Assembly: GCF_034702125.1 (NCBI RefSeq)
Contig: NC_085857.1
Span: 56,306,577 to 56,370,576 of the forward strand
DNA: 64,000 nucleotides
Source of the DNA: Engraulis encrasicolus
Lineage: Eukaryota > Chordata > Actinopteri > Clupeiformes > Engraulidae
Reading direction: 5' to 3'
In this document: positions 1-10,539 of the stretch, one piece after another
How positions within the stretch are numbered: position 1 is the stretch's first letter
Layout of the letters: every line of letters begins with the position of its first letter
Position numbers and translations under genes: made by a program
Notes under the pieces: model-generated
What the model saw: only the letters and a program-made list of their open reading frames with translations
Told to the model about the DNA's origin: nothing
Databases searched by the model: none

Positions 1-1241
1 TGCCTCAAGGGTCAATTTTGGGGCCTATTTTGTTTACTATTTATATAAATGACCTCTGTGTTGGTCTTGATTCAGCAAAGGTGCATCTGTATGCTGACGA
101 CACTGTTCTGTATACATCTGCCCCCTCTGTAAATACTGCAGTTGAGACTCTTCAAACTGCTTTTAGTGTTTTGCAGACGTCTTTGCTAAGTCTGCGTTTG
201 GTCCTAAATGCAAAGAAAACAAAGTACATGGTTTTCACGCGTACCCGCTCATCATTATCTAATGTTGAAGTGTCCACTACTGATGGTACCTTGCTAGAAA
301 GGGTTAAAACATGCAAGTACTTAGGGATTTGGCTTGATGAAAAGTTGAACTATGAATCACATATTGACCATCTTCTTAAAAAGCTTAGACCAAAACTGGG
401 TTTTTATTTCCGTTTGAAAAAATGTTTTCCTTTTGCTGCTAGGCTAAGATTGGTCCAGAGTACATTTTTACCCATGTTAGATTATGGTGACATATTATAC
501 ATGCATGCGTCCACCTCTCTTCTAAAGAAGCTAGATGTAGTTTACCATGCGGCACTGCGTTTTATTACAAACGCAAACATGAGAACGCATGTGCATTGTA
601 TGAAATGGTAACATGGACTTCACTATCACTTAGGAGGAAAAGCCATTTCCTCATTTTTATTGTGAAGGCATTGGTGGGTAAACTCCCATCATATATCAAC
701 TGTCTGGTGTCACGCCAAACCAGTTCCTATGGCACTAGGTCAGGAAATAAAATTATCTTAAATATTCCTACAGTGCGTACTGAATTAGGTAAGACTTCTT
801 TTAGTTCATATGCCCCACATGTTTGGAATAACCTCCAAAACACATTAAGCTTGGCATCTGTGCCCTCTGTAGAGTTTTAAAAATCTTTTAAAAACAACTT
901 TAGTAGAGGAGTGTCACTGCTTTTAAACTCAGTTTTACAGAGGTTTTGTGTGTGTGTGTGTGTGTTTTATGTCAGATTTTATTAGTTTGTTAGTTCTTAC
1001 TGTTTAGTGCTTGATGGTCTTACTTGTTAGTCTTGTCCAGTGTCTATTTTGTTTGCCCCTATGTCTGATATGTCTTATATCCTTACGTGTGCTTTTTTTA
1101 AAATCTGTTTTTTTTATGTCATAATATGCATGTGCCTCCACTGTCTTAATGCCGTCTTGGCCAGGACTCCCTGGAAGAAGAGGTTTCTACCTCAATGGGA
1201 CCTTCCTGGTTAAATAAAGGTCAAATAAATAAAAATAAAAG
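1..1241 (+). mobile_element. L2/CR1-like LINE, 3' part
   Basis: This is the 3' part of a non-LTR retrotransposon that runs in from before the window. It holds the end of a reverse transcriptase, then about 350 bp of 3' untranslated sequence with a short GT run (943-964). It closes with a fish L2-type tail: 'ggactccctggaagaagagg', a 'ctggttaaataaaggtc' stretch, and an A/T-rich tail of AAATAA-like repeats at 1213-1241. The tail and the protein agree on strand. Assignment to L2 rather than another CR1-group clade is inference from the tail and motif style. Confidence 0.8.
3..880 (+). pseudogene. LINE reverse transcriptase fragment, frameshifted
   Basis: The frame opens inside the reverse transcriptase palm with PQGSILGPILF (core block 4) and continues to YADDTVLY, the catalytic Asp pair, at about base 90. 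The thumb part follows (KTKYMVF, then TCKYLGIWLDEKLNY). The first frame stops at 611, while the matching continuation (WTSLSLRRKSHFLIFI, LPSYINCLVSR) sits in another frame from about 596 to 880, so there is a frameshift near 590-600. A stop then interrupts the usual C-terminal lysine-rich stretch. A complete element would encode an endonuclease upstream, which lies outside the window. The copy is dead. Confidence 0.85.
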
Positions 1242-1986
1242 GGTTGCGAATATATACATGTTACTGAAAATGAGTGGTAAACACAGCATGTCCAGGAATT
1301 TCAGGAGAAGTGGAACACCACCTCATTGAGTGTGCTCCGTTCACCTGCCGGGCAGCAGAGAAGTCATATAAAGAAGTCACAAACCTGCTCAGGACCGTTG
1401 GCAGGGCCGTTGACAGCTTTAGCTGGGCCCGGGACGAAGACACGTGAAGGGGCCCCAAAGCCAATACATACAATGTAATGGGGATCCAATTCTGGGGAGC
1501 CCCTCTCTCCCAGGGCCCGGGACAAGTGACCCCTTTCTCCCCCCTGCCGGCTTACCTGCCGTTGAGGTACTTACCATTTTGGGGCAAGCTAAGCAGACAT
1601 TGTCATAATGGCAAAATGGTTCCTCTTCATTCATTTGTCTCTTCCCCTACAAGTGGTTGATTTGTTGCTAGTCAATTTGTTTCAATTTTATAACCAAAGC
1701 GACTTACTAACCAGAACATAATCCATATGACTAGCAGGCCTACTAATGCCTTAACAACACACTTTCTGTCACATAAAAAAGATTATGACTGTCATAGTCA
1801 GGGTGGGAAAAAAATAGTCAGGCCTACACAAGAGAGATAGAGATACAGAGAGAGAGAGAGATAGAGATAGAGACACACACAGACACAGGCATTGCAATTA
1901 ATTAATCGTGATAAATCACACCACAGTAGCTAGAGATTTCGACATGTGGTCTCTTGCCTCAGTGGCGCACCACCTCTGTTGGTAAC
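1242..1986. other. Non-coding, repeat debris
   Basis: No gene is supported. Around 1397-1545 are GC-rich inverted bits ('gggcccgggac' and 'cagggcccgggac') that look like remains of a hAT-type element. At 1834-1890 there is a GA/CA low-complexity stretch (AGAGAG, GATAGA and ACACAG runs). A short open frame at 1273-1446 has a protein-like composition but no start, splice support or recognised match. Confidence 0.5.
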
Positions 1987-3029
1987 ACACTAGGCCAGTC
2001 AATCTAGCTCTAAAAAGGTACAAATTGCAATAGTAATGGTTCCTACTTTTAAGTTATCCTTAACCCCCCTTGTATCACATATTAAAGATCTCCAGCTTTA
2101 TATTTAGTGGAACACTCTTTTTTCAAGGTCAAAGTTGGCAGATTTCCCATTCATTTCTCCATTGGGAGACAATGTAGGAGATACAAGGTGAACAGGGTAA
2201 AATTTTAAACTATGACATATTCATTTGAAACTTTCACAGTTGGTAACTCACATTCAGACAAACAATTTTTGTATTGCAAGTTTTCTGAAATATGATGATG
2301 AAATATGCAAATGAGGTCATATGTACTGAAATATGTGATAAATCTGTGGCAACAGACCAAGCATAAAACAAATTGCAATAGTAATGGTTCATACATTATA
2401 TTAACCCTTCAAACCCTCTGCGTCACATATTAAAAATGTACTTTCATCAATTTAGTGGAACATACATTTCCCAAGGTCAAAAGTATTCGATTTTACCCAC
2501 TGAATGGCAAAATGCATTGGAAATATGCTACTTTTGACCTTTAAAAAAGTATGTTCCACTAAAGTGATGAGGTAGATTTTTCATATGTGATGTAGGGTGG
2601 ATTAAGTATCAATAAAAAGTGTGAATCAATACTTTTGCAATTTGTTTTATGTTTTGCCCGTTGTTGCATAATTTATCACATATTTAAGAAGATGTGATCT
2701 CATTTGCATATTTAGTCATCATATTTCAGACAACTTGCAATACAAACAATCTTTGTCTTTGCTTGGGTAAATTACTGTGAAAGTTTCAAATTGATATCTC
2801 ATTGTTTAAATGTTTTGCCTATTCCCCAAGTATCTCCCTTATGCTTCTCCCTATGGGAAAATGAATCGAAAATCTCCAACTTTGACCTTGAAAAAAAGTA
2901 TGTTCCACTAAATATGAATCTGCAGATTTTTAATGTAATTTAGATATACCTAGGGATTACAAAAAACTTGGAATGATTAATATTGCAATTTGTCCTGTGT
3001 CAAACGCTAGATTGAATGGCCTGACACTG
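1987..3029. repeat. Large imperfect palindrome (foldback element)
   Basis: Two arms of about 520 bp face each other around a centre near 2507. The outer left end 'ggccagtcaatctag' (from 1993) is answered by 'ctagattgaatggcc' (3008-3022). Each arm also contains an internal tandem duplication: 'caaattgcaatagtaatggt' occurs at 2021 and again at 2369, and the motif 'ttagtggaaca' followed by 'aaggtcaaa' at about 2104 and 2453. Inverted counterparts lie at about 2528 and 2877. The order is therefore A-B-A' followed by its mirror image. No transposase is present. It is most likely a non-autonomous foldback DNA transposon. Confidence 0.75.
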
Positions 3030-5340
3030 TAACCAGCTTCCTTTGGGATTTAGAACTGTCCCAACAGTAGTACATTTTTACCCTGTGAGACCTGAACCAT
3101 GAAAGCAATGAGAGAAAATTCTATTTTTTTGGAATTTGCTTCAATATTGGTCCCTTATAAGAAATGTAAAAAAAAAATTCAAAATTTTGTTAAGGTCGCT
3201 GAGATATTTAATGCATCATATATGATGCATCAGGCTTTTAATGAATGGAAATTCCAATTTCATGACCATTGAACAATTTAATTTGAGGATTATCTTTAAA
3301 TATTTAGTGAGATCCTGCCATTTTTTAAAGCCTATCCTTGTTTTAGCAGGACCATATTTTACATTTCCCACAGCCTGGTTGGGTAATTTTTTAAAATCTA
3401 TGTAAAAACATAGCTGATCGAATGCTTAACAACCTATTTATGAGTGTAATATAGATCATTATTCATTTTTGATGTGTAATTTGAATATTTGGGTCCATTA
3501 CTACAATTGGACCATTTCTCCATTCACTTCAATGCATTTTTTACGAGATCATAATTTCAACATTTTGCATTACATTTTCAAAATAGCAAGTAAAACCTGT
3601 TTCTTAAGGCAATATCTTTGTCTTGAAGTAAAACAACTTGTGTGTTTTGTTAAACGATCGTCGTGGTATGCTTTGTAAGTTTCCCTATGGCGAAATGCAT
3701 TGATGGCTGACTTCCTGCCACCGCCGGATGGTGCTTATTTGTTTCATCAGTTTTGATCTCTCTGCAACACGGTGTAAAAATATAAACTCTTCCTTGATTA
3801 ATTGCACAAAGCAAGTGTTCAAATTAAAGGATGTAGAGTTATATTTCGGAAATGTGTACACAAACCTTTTGCAATTTGACGATATCTCAGCGTCGGTCAG
3901 GGAAACCGCTTCTACCCCATTTTTGCATTTTTCGCCGAGCTGTGGTCAACTTGTTGTTGACCGCTGCTCTCTTGTGGCGGTTTCCGTGTACTGCAGGACG
4001 TTTGGAAATGACACGCAGGATGTTTTTGACATCGATTTTTTTCGTGTCAGCGGGGAGAGGGCTTTGAATTTGATTAAACAAAAATTATGCGTCTGGGGCG
4101 ATAGGGTTAAAGACAACACAGTGTGAGGACCAGCTGCCCTATGTCACCACTAGATGGTGTTAATAACTACAGATGTCCACATCGGGGCCTCTCATCCTTC
4201 TGGCCTCTGTTGCAAGTTGCATGGTGCATTTTTTTTCTTCACTCTTTATTTCTTCACAATGTTACTGCTGCTGCACTCCATTCATTTGTCTGCAGTAAAA
4301 GTTGAGAATGCCTCATTTAGGGAGCCCAACAATCAGAAAGAAGACCATGCTAAATGTTCACAATGGAGTTTTTTGTCCAAGGACATGCACCAGTCCTCTT
4401 CAAGTGCCATAAAGGAAAGATATACAACAAAACAAAACATCAATTACTTTACAGTTTCACTAAATTTACCACTACACTGAAAGTAATAGAGGTCATTTGA
4501 AAATGTATTTTTAGAACATTTTATTACTTTTAGGGGTAAAAACTACAAAGAAGGTCTACTAAAAACTGAGTAAGGAAATAACTGTGTAATTATACAGATT
4601 GAACTAACATTTCTTACAAATTATGTATACATTTACATACATGCATACATGCTCTCAGGGAAATGTAATGCTGTCAGGACAATGTAATGCTGTCTGGGAA
4701 ATTTGTGTATTCGTGATTTGTAATGCTACCTTTGGGAGTCTCAGTCCAATTTTGGTAAACTGTGTTGATTTGGTCACAATCAAATAAATTAAAATAACAT
4801 TTATTTCATGTGGTTTTGTATCACCATAGCACGGTCTCAGACCACTACAAATTCATGATCAGTAGAACACAAAATATGGATTCAAAAATACAGATAATAG
4901 TAAACACAAATTGGATCATAGTAAACACAAAAGATAATAGTAATTACAAATTGCAGAAACCACTTATTTGTTTAAAAAAGGGGGGAATTCAGATTGGCAA
5001 TAATAAACAAGCACAATGAAGGGATGGAATGGTGAGGGACTGGTAAGATGTGGGAATGTCAAGATTTAAAACACAAAAATTAATATAAAAAGATCAACAG
5101 AAAAACAAGCTGTACGAGCAGTGACTGATCTTGTGTAGACACAACAAATATTGCAAAATAACATGACCGTAGCAAGGGAAAATAAACACAGAATGCTCAA
5201 CAAAAATCAATTTGTATACATACTGTGTATGACTAAAAATGTCATGTCTGAAGAAAAAAGATACAAAAATGGTAGATGATCAACTTTCTATGTGTGTAGG
5301 GAAATAGCCATAAGTATCTGCCTAGAGTCGAGTGTGATGA
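3030..5340. other. Non-coding stretch, no gene seen
   Basis: AT-rich sequence without recognisable coding or repeat structure. An open frame of 132 codons at 3728-4126 has no recognised domain and lies in sequence of repeat-like character, so it is not called a gene. On the minus strand a TTTATT (AATAAA in reverse) at about 4800-4805 could serve as a poly(A) signal for the exon ending at 5341, some 540 bp away. Confidence 0.4.
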
Positions 5341-5919
5341 CTATACAACAGTGAAAGTTTTGCAATTCAGCCTTTGCAATTTTTTAGTTAGATCTTCCTT
5401 TATGTTATCAAGCAGTAGGTAAAAAGTATCATCATTAGGTGCAGGGACTTGTCTGACTTTGAACAGTTCACTTATGGCCTCAGTTTCTGCACAGTTACCA
5501 TAGAGGTTTTTCCATAATTCCGCCAGGTTAACTTCCCCCAAGGAGAAAAGCTTACAGCATTTGGCACAGGGGGGCATTTCCTTCAAGTTACTTGCATTGT
5601 ATGCAGTGCAGACGGCATGTAACCTAGGAAAATGTGTGCCTCCCCCCTTCATCATAACAGCATAGGACACCATGGGGTGCCATGAGTACAGGCAAGACAG
5701 AGCAATCCAGATCAGTTTATAGCGATCCTCTGCCATGTTAATTGATACCCCATAACTGAATGTCTGATCTCCCTTATGGGTAATGCATACAACCAATCCA
5801 ATTAGTTGGTTAGATGCATCGGAATGCAGTTCTTCACAGATGGACTTCACCTTCTCCAGCACTGATTCACACTGTTCCTTTCCATGTACCTCCACATCCT
5901 TCCCACATACCTTAACGAT
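5341..5919 (-). CDS. Terminal exon, unrecognised protein with PPCxxC and NCAE motifs
   Basis: The exon begins after a clear acceptor ('ttctcatttcag') at 5919 and runs 192 codons to a TAG at 5341. Its phase (0) matches the donor at 7439. The product starts IVKVCGKDV and has a predicted strand pair (LIGLVVCITHKGD, TFSYGVSI), a helix (DRYKLIWIALSCLYSW), a PPCAKC motif (Cys118 and Cys121 of the exon) and GNCAETEAIS (Cys143, Glu145), then a charged C-terminus. PCxxC and CAE are the zinc-binding and catalytic motifs of the cytidine-deaminase fold, but there they occur in the opposite order. Relationship to deaminases is therefore a hypothesis. I do not recognise the gene. The exon itself has no frame breaks. 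Confidence 0.65.
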   Translation of the reverse strand: MVKVCGKDVEVHGKEQCESVLEKVKSICEELHSDASNQLIGLVVCITHKGDQTFSYGVSINMAEDRYKLIWIALSCLYSWHPMVSYAVMMKGGGTHFPRLHAVCTAYNASNLKEMPPCAKCCKLFSLGEVNLAELWKNLYGNCAETEAISELFKVRQVPAPNDDTFYLLLDNIKEDLTKKLQRLNCKTFTVV

Positions 5920-6584
5920 CTGAAATGAGAATAAACATTACAGATGAGACAACAGTCCAGGAACACGTTTCTTGAAAGTACCATTGCTATCCTTACCAAC
6001 GTACTTGGTTTGAACAACAAAGGAAACACCCAACCGTTTCTTCAAACAACACACACATTCTGATGTTTACAACTTAGTTAGTCTGTTGTTTTAAGTCCAC
6101 CTCATTTTTCCACCTTTCAGAAGCAAAATCATTACTTATTGAAGTGTTCTTAAAATAGATAAGTCAGTATAATTGATAAAAGATAGGCCTATAACTAGGC
6201 CTGGACGATTTCTCGATTTCAATTTTAATCGCGGCAGCACGAGTATTTGTTTAAAGTTTCCGTGTTCCATTGTGTCTCTGTTATGATTCTATACTGCTTT
6301 CATTCTTTTACTGTAATTTGTGTTTTAGTTCGTGCTTCGGTGTAATCCTCAACGGACTCTCTGTTAACTTTTTGTCAAGCCCCTAGCCTGCTGGCAAGAA
6401 TTAGCAAACTTAGATAACCTTATCTAACAGCAACTTGCTCTGCATTTCGAATTTTACGTGAATTCAACATGGGCTACTCCCACACTCTGGGGCAGTCCCT
6501 GCTCGGCGTGTAGTGCACTAAATCCTAGCACCCTCATCCTAGCGGGATTTACAAAACTCGAAGTTAACTCCCCACCTTCTTGAG

Positions 6585-6647
<63 letters not shown>

Positions 6648-7438
6648 AGCAACATATTCAACTAACTCTATATTCAACATACTGCATACAGTGGTCCATA
6701 CTTTGTGATCATGAATGGTACTTTAATAGGCCTAAAGTGGATATAGTGCTTCTTATGCCAACAATTGTTTTTTTTTTTATCCAGCACTAAAGCACTGCGC
6801 ACAACAATCGTAAACAATTATATAGATTTTTGAATGCTTCGTAATTATAGGCCTATTGCAATTTAAAAAAATATATATATTTCGTAATAATTTTATAGGG
6901 TCTACTCAATTCCTTTACGTCACAAATACATAAACCTATTCAAATATAAAATTACTCAGAATGTTGACTGGCAAATTTAGAACATAGAGCATGTACACTG
7001 TAAAAAAAAAAGCTGCCTCATAATTCCAAGTTAATGTAAATCCTTATTGTGAGTTGTGTGAAGTGTACACCTCACTAAAGAAAAAACAAAGCATTAAAAT
7101 CAACATGACAAAAGCAATTCATACTGTACAAAATAAAACAACTGAGAATTGTACACAACCATCTGTATAAGTATACAAAACTATTGCAATTTACTCAAAG
7201 TTGGATTTTTTTTTTTTTACCAGCGCAACTAACAGAATGATGGGATGCAATGCACAAAAAAACAATTGAGAGAAACTGTAATTCACACCATTCCACCATG
7301 GCTGCTTTGCTGAAGAAACCAGTAAATTAGGCTACATTACAGGTATTATGAAAAAATCATTATTACACATAACAACTTCTCCGTTCTAAGAAGTATATAA
7401 CAAGGTTTCGGTAAAGTGAAAATTCATATTAGTCTCAC
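5920..7438 (-). other. Probable intron with (TC)n microsatellite
   Basis: This lies between two phase-0 exons on the minus strand. It contains a (TC)n tract at 6589-6643 and a stub of 'ggcctggacgatttctcgat' at about 6200, resembling the end of a small DNA transposon. The donor is GTGAGA just below 7439 and the acceptor is the CAG at 5920-5922. Confidence 0.55.
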
Positions 7439-7609
7439 CATGTCCAACAAACAGGCGAATGGTGTGCGTTTTGGAAGCTTGGTTTTGAATCCTTCCATAT
7501 CTAAGTTGAAATCCCTTGACAGTCTTTCAATAGTTTTCTTAGAGAAAACGTCCTCTGGTTCCATTTTGATGTCGAATATATGTACTGAGAACAGGATGCC
7601 ATGGGCCAT
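7439..7609 (-). CDS. Internal exon of the unrecognised minus-strand gene
   Basis: A 57-codon exon between acceptor 'cctctgtgacattag' (just above 7609) and donor ATG|GTGAGA (below 7439). Both edges are phase 0. The translation runs MAHGILFSVHIFDIKMEPED and ends FACLLDM. It is rich in charged residues with no recognised domain. It joins in frame to the exon at 5341-5919. The first residue is Met, but upstream exons suggest this is not the start. Confidence 0.6.
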
Positions 7610-8062
7610 CTAATGTCACAGAGGCAGAAAATATTAATAATTATAATTTACAACTGCTCATATTCCATTTTAGTCTGTATATGTCCAGGTGGAGGACATC
7701 TGCGCCTCTGTCTTTTTGGAGACTTTTCCTTGGTGTGTAATTCCAAAAGGGTCATACAGAAAGGAGTCCCACACAAGAACTAGATGAAATCCAGGGGGGG
7801 AAAAACTACAGGACACAGCAATCAGAACACTGATGATGGACTAGAGTCCCGAAACATTTGTATCCCATTTGGTCTTCGGTTTTTGTCATTATTTTTGGCT
7901 TCTGCAGGTCTTGCGTGCAACTCCTGTTCTCCTTCCTGAAGTTTGTACATGTCAGTAGCACATTACTTAAAATAATTTGCATAGCCTCTTTGTAAATTGA
8001 GCATTGAGCTTTACAGAAAACATGGACATTATATAATTAGAAAGTGTTAATGTTGTTCAAAC
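7610..8062 (-). other. Probable intron
   Basis: Sequence between two proposed exons. It holds a stretch around 7800-7930 ('gatggactagagtcccgaaa') that resembles dispersed fish repeats, and no coding signal. Confidence 0.4.
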
Positions 8063-8183
8063 CTCATTGACAAGGTCATGGAGGTCACAGCAGTCAGGGT
8101 TTGATTCCTCCAGTTTAAAAGCCTCATCAATGAATCTGTTTGCTTGACGCACTAAAGGGCCATTTTGTAGCCTTTTTTTCCTT
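8063..8183 (-). CDS. Internal exon with a frame mismatch
   Basis: The acceptor is 'tgtattgcag' and the donor is GAG|GTTTGA, a weak site. The only open frame reads RKKRLQNGPLVRQANRF and continues to CCDLHDLVNE, 40 codons ending in phase 0, which fits the next exon. At the 5' edge this frame needs two bases from the preceding exon, while the exon at 8651-8768 ends in phase 0. The coding strand has a run of seven A (8173-8179), so a one-base length error or mutation there would explain the mismatch. No domain is recognised; the basic start may be a nuclear localisation signal. Confidence 0.5.
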
Positions 8184-8650
8184 CTGCAATACAAAATATG
8201 CACGAGTCGGGGTTATTTATTGATTTTATTTTTTGCATCAACCAAAATATAGGAATGCTAGTTTAAATGTGTTTTACTAACAAAAAAGTGGTAAAAAATA
8301 ATTATCTTTAAACCTGGACAACCACCTTCACACTGCATACAATAGTCAAAGAAAAGGAGCAAAGGAAATCATACATTTTATTAAAGTCTTCCAAATTCCT
8401 TACTGGTGTGTCAATATTTTTCTTTTCTGTCTACATAGTTTCTCACTTCGTAAAACTATAATCTGACAACAGATGTGCACAAGGTGTCAAACCTTGGTGA
8501 CCATAGTTCATTTTTATTTTGACCATTTATTACCATAGCTCAGTCGCTCAACTAACTCAAATTATTATTATTTTTTTAAGTTTTGAAAGTTACTATTAAC
8601 TGTAACTGTATGTTTCTGAAGTAACATACCCACAGCTGCCCAAAACTTAC
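8184..8650 (-). other. Probable intron
   Basis: AT-rich sequence between two proposed exons. A short stretch near 8316-8340 has splice-like edges ('actattgtatgcag' and 'ccag|gtttaa'), but it is too short to call as an exon. Confidence 0.35.
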
Positions 8651-8768
8651 CGTTCGGCTTTTGACAATTTCCATTGTGGCATGGCTTATGTTACAAGTTT
8701 CTGTTATTGTTGCACTTCTGATATTTTTTAGATCAAGTAGGTTGTAGATGTAGATTTTGTATTGCCAG
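8651..8768 (-). CDS. Internal exon of the unrecognised minus-strand gene
   Basis: Strong splice edges are visible: acceptor 'ttttctttccag' and donor ACG|GTAAGT. Only one frame is open (one base plus 39 codons), reading WQYKIYIYNLLDLKNIRSAT and ending EIVKSRT. The exon needs a preceding exon ending in phase 2, which I did not find; the gene 5' of this point is therefore missing or is the neighbouring gene at 9634-10539 joined by an unseen exon. No known domain is recognised. Confidence 0.55.
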
Positions 8769-9121
8769 CTGGAAAGAAAATGTTTAAGAGTGGTTATAGA
8801 TTAATTATACCATTTTGCATTTACTCACTGTGGAAGTTGAACACTTTATCAGAAGCGTCCACTCTTTGACATCAATTATTAGAAAATGGTTGATTATTAC
8901 CCTTCTTCAAGAATTCCTTTTAATATTAAGTAATTATTAGATGATATGTTCATATTGTGTAGTTAGTTAGTCATAGTATTGTCAGGCCATTACCACTGCA
9001 GTATTACTCATCTGGGGATAACAAAAATATTTCACCATTTACACCTATACTTGTGCCATGCAACATGACAGGACTATTCCACATTAGTGCGCTGAATTCA
9101 TGATGTTGAAGGCATGATGTG

Positions 9122-9237
<116 letters not shown>

Positions 9238-9269
9238 ATACCTGTCAACCCTCCCGTTTTTCTCTGGTT

Positions 9270-9431
9270 CAATCCCTACCCTTCCCAATCCCTTCCCCCC
9301 TCCATGGTTGAAGTGTCCTTGATGCAAGACACATATTCCCACATTGCTCCAGGGACTGTAAACCAATACCCTGTAATATCTGTAAGTCACTTTGGATAAA
9401 AGCATCAGCTAAGGGGAATGTATTGTAATGT
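9270..9431 (+). repeat. Dispersed fish SINE/LINE-tail module
   Basis: It contains 'cccacattgct' followed by 'taagtcactttggataaaag', a module found in very many copies in fish genomes. A second copy in opposite orientation lies at 43685-43790. The two share the same order of sub-motifs, including the ATGTAATGTA-like tail. Confidence 0.65.
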
Positions 9432-9633
9432 GTAAGAAGCTTGCATTGCTACCTATTCTCATTAGTAGCGAACCTCATTATGCTTCCACTTGGACAGCCA
9501 CCAGCAAAACCTTTCCAAAGAGGCATTTCCCTCTCTGCGGAAATTACTCCCCGGTGAGTTTTTGTGTGTAGTGGCGGATTTGTGTAGTGTATTTCTGTGT
9601 TTCTGTGAAAGATTATCATTTACACAGGGCATT

Positions 9634-9852
9634 TTATTCAAAGACTTTAATCGTCGAGCACAGGGCATCAGACAGAACAGGCTCAGAAAAAGGATCAGGA
9701 AAAAATACAGGATCGGGATCATGATCAGGAACAGAGACATGCACCTCAGAATGGTTCAATGACCATACATTCCAACTCCTTGATTCACCAGCATTTCTCT
9801 TTCGTTTCTTTCTTCCATCTCCATGTTCATCTTTAGTGTTGGTCAGACAATC
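9634..9852 (-). CDS. Terminal exon of upstream minus-strand gene
   Basis: The acceptor 'gttagctaacttag'-like site ends at 9853 and the frame is phase 0 with the previous exon. The exon encodes 72 residues beginning DCLTNTKDEHGDGRKKRKRN, with a basic cluster that could be a nuclear localisation signal. An acidic-proline stretch follows (PDHDPDP, FPDPFSEP) and it ends IKVFE. The stop TAA overlaps an AATAAA, which could be the poly(A) signal or coincidence. An alternative frame stays open past the stop to 9462, so the present stop may result from a one-base change. No domain is recognised. Confidence 0.5.
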   Translation of the reverse strand, partial: DCLTNTKDEHGDGRKKRKRNAGESRSWNVWSLNHSEVHVSVPDHDPDPVFFPDPFSEPVLSDALCSTIKVFE

Positions 9853-9964
9853 CTAAGTTAGCAAAACATTTAGGTTACTTCATGATCAATTAGTCATTTA
9901 CAGTATTTAGCTGGATGTGTTTTGTATTAAAGCTTAGATATCAAGAAATATGTGTACTGTTTAC

Positions 9965-10099
9965 ATTATTCTGCTTCTTTTCTGCCTCTCTGATTGACTT
10001 TTCAATCCTCTGTCCCCACATCTCGGCTACGTTCCTGTGCATTGCTCTGGCTATTGCCATTTCTTCAGATTGTCTCACTTCCTCCAGCTCCTCCTCTGT
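9965..10099 (-). CDS. Middle exon, coiled-coil-like
   Basis: A 45-codon exon between acceptor 'gttttag' and donor AAT|GTAAAC, phase 0 on both sides. The translation TEEELEEVRQSEEMAIARAM through KSIREAEKKQNN is almost entirely helical and highly charged, consistent with a coiled coil. It joins in frame to both neighbours. The function is unknown. Confidence 0.6.
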
Positions 10100-10182
10100 C
10101 TAAAACACACAATCAGCTTAGGTTATGTTTCCCATCTACTGAGTATAATTATGTAAGCCTATTGACATTTTAGACACCTTAC

Positions 10183-10539
10183 CATATCATCAAATGCCTG
10201 ACCATAATGATAGACTGTTTTTGACAGTGTGATTTCCTCATTGGCGAGTTGTTTTGAGCTTTCAGCCACTAGATGGAGGTTATGTGCTTCGTATGCGTAG
10301 ATTTTACCATCTTCACACATCAGCAGAACAAAATCTGCATCGCAGGCAATGTGCTTGACCTTGCCCATCACCTCCATTCTCATGTGATTGGGAAGGTAGA
10401 CTTCCTCCCACTCCTCTTTCTCCTCTGCAGAGATGGAGTCCTTAAAGGCTCCCACTTGCCATGTGTAGTTTCCTTTCAGCTTTATCTCTTCATCCTGATA
10501 TTTTAGAACAAGCTGTTGAACAGTTCGAATGTATGCCAT
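10183..10539 (-). CDS. First coding exon of an unrecognised gene
   Basis: The ATG at 10539 opens a 119-codon exon that ends at donor ATG|GTAAGG. Just upstream is a good acceptor ('caccatcctttatag'), so a 5' untranslated exon is likely; the upstream in-frame extension to 10623 is probably intron. The product begins MAYIRTVQQLVLKYQDEEIK and contains a strand-rich segment (HIACDADFVLLMCEDGKIYA) reminiscent of a single beta-propeller blade, though this is only a resemblance. With the next two exons it gives a predicted 236-residue protein. I do not recognise the family. Confidence 0.6.

Noticed and set aside
1273..1446. Short plus-strand frame with protein-like composition (EVEHHLIECAPFTCRAAEKS)
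   Set aside because: No start, no acceptor, and its end runs into hAT-like repeat sequence. It could be an exon relic but cannot be supported.
3728..4126. 132-codon plus-strand frame
   Set aside because: No recognised domain or splice context, and a second frame overlaps it on the same strand. Kept only as unassigned sequence.
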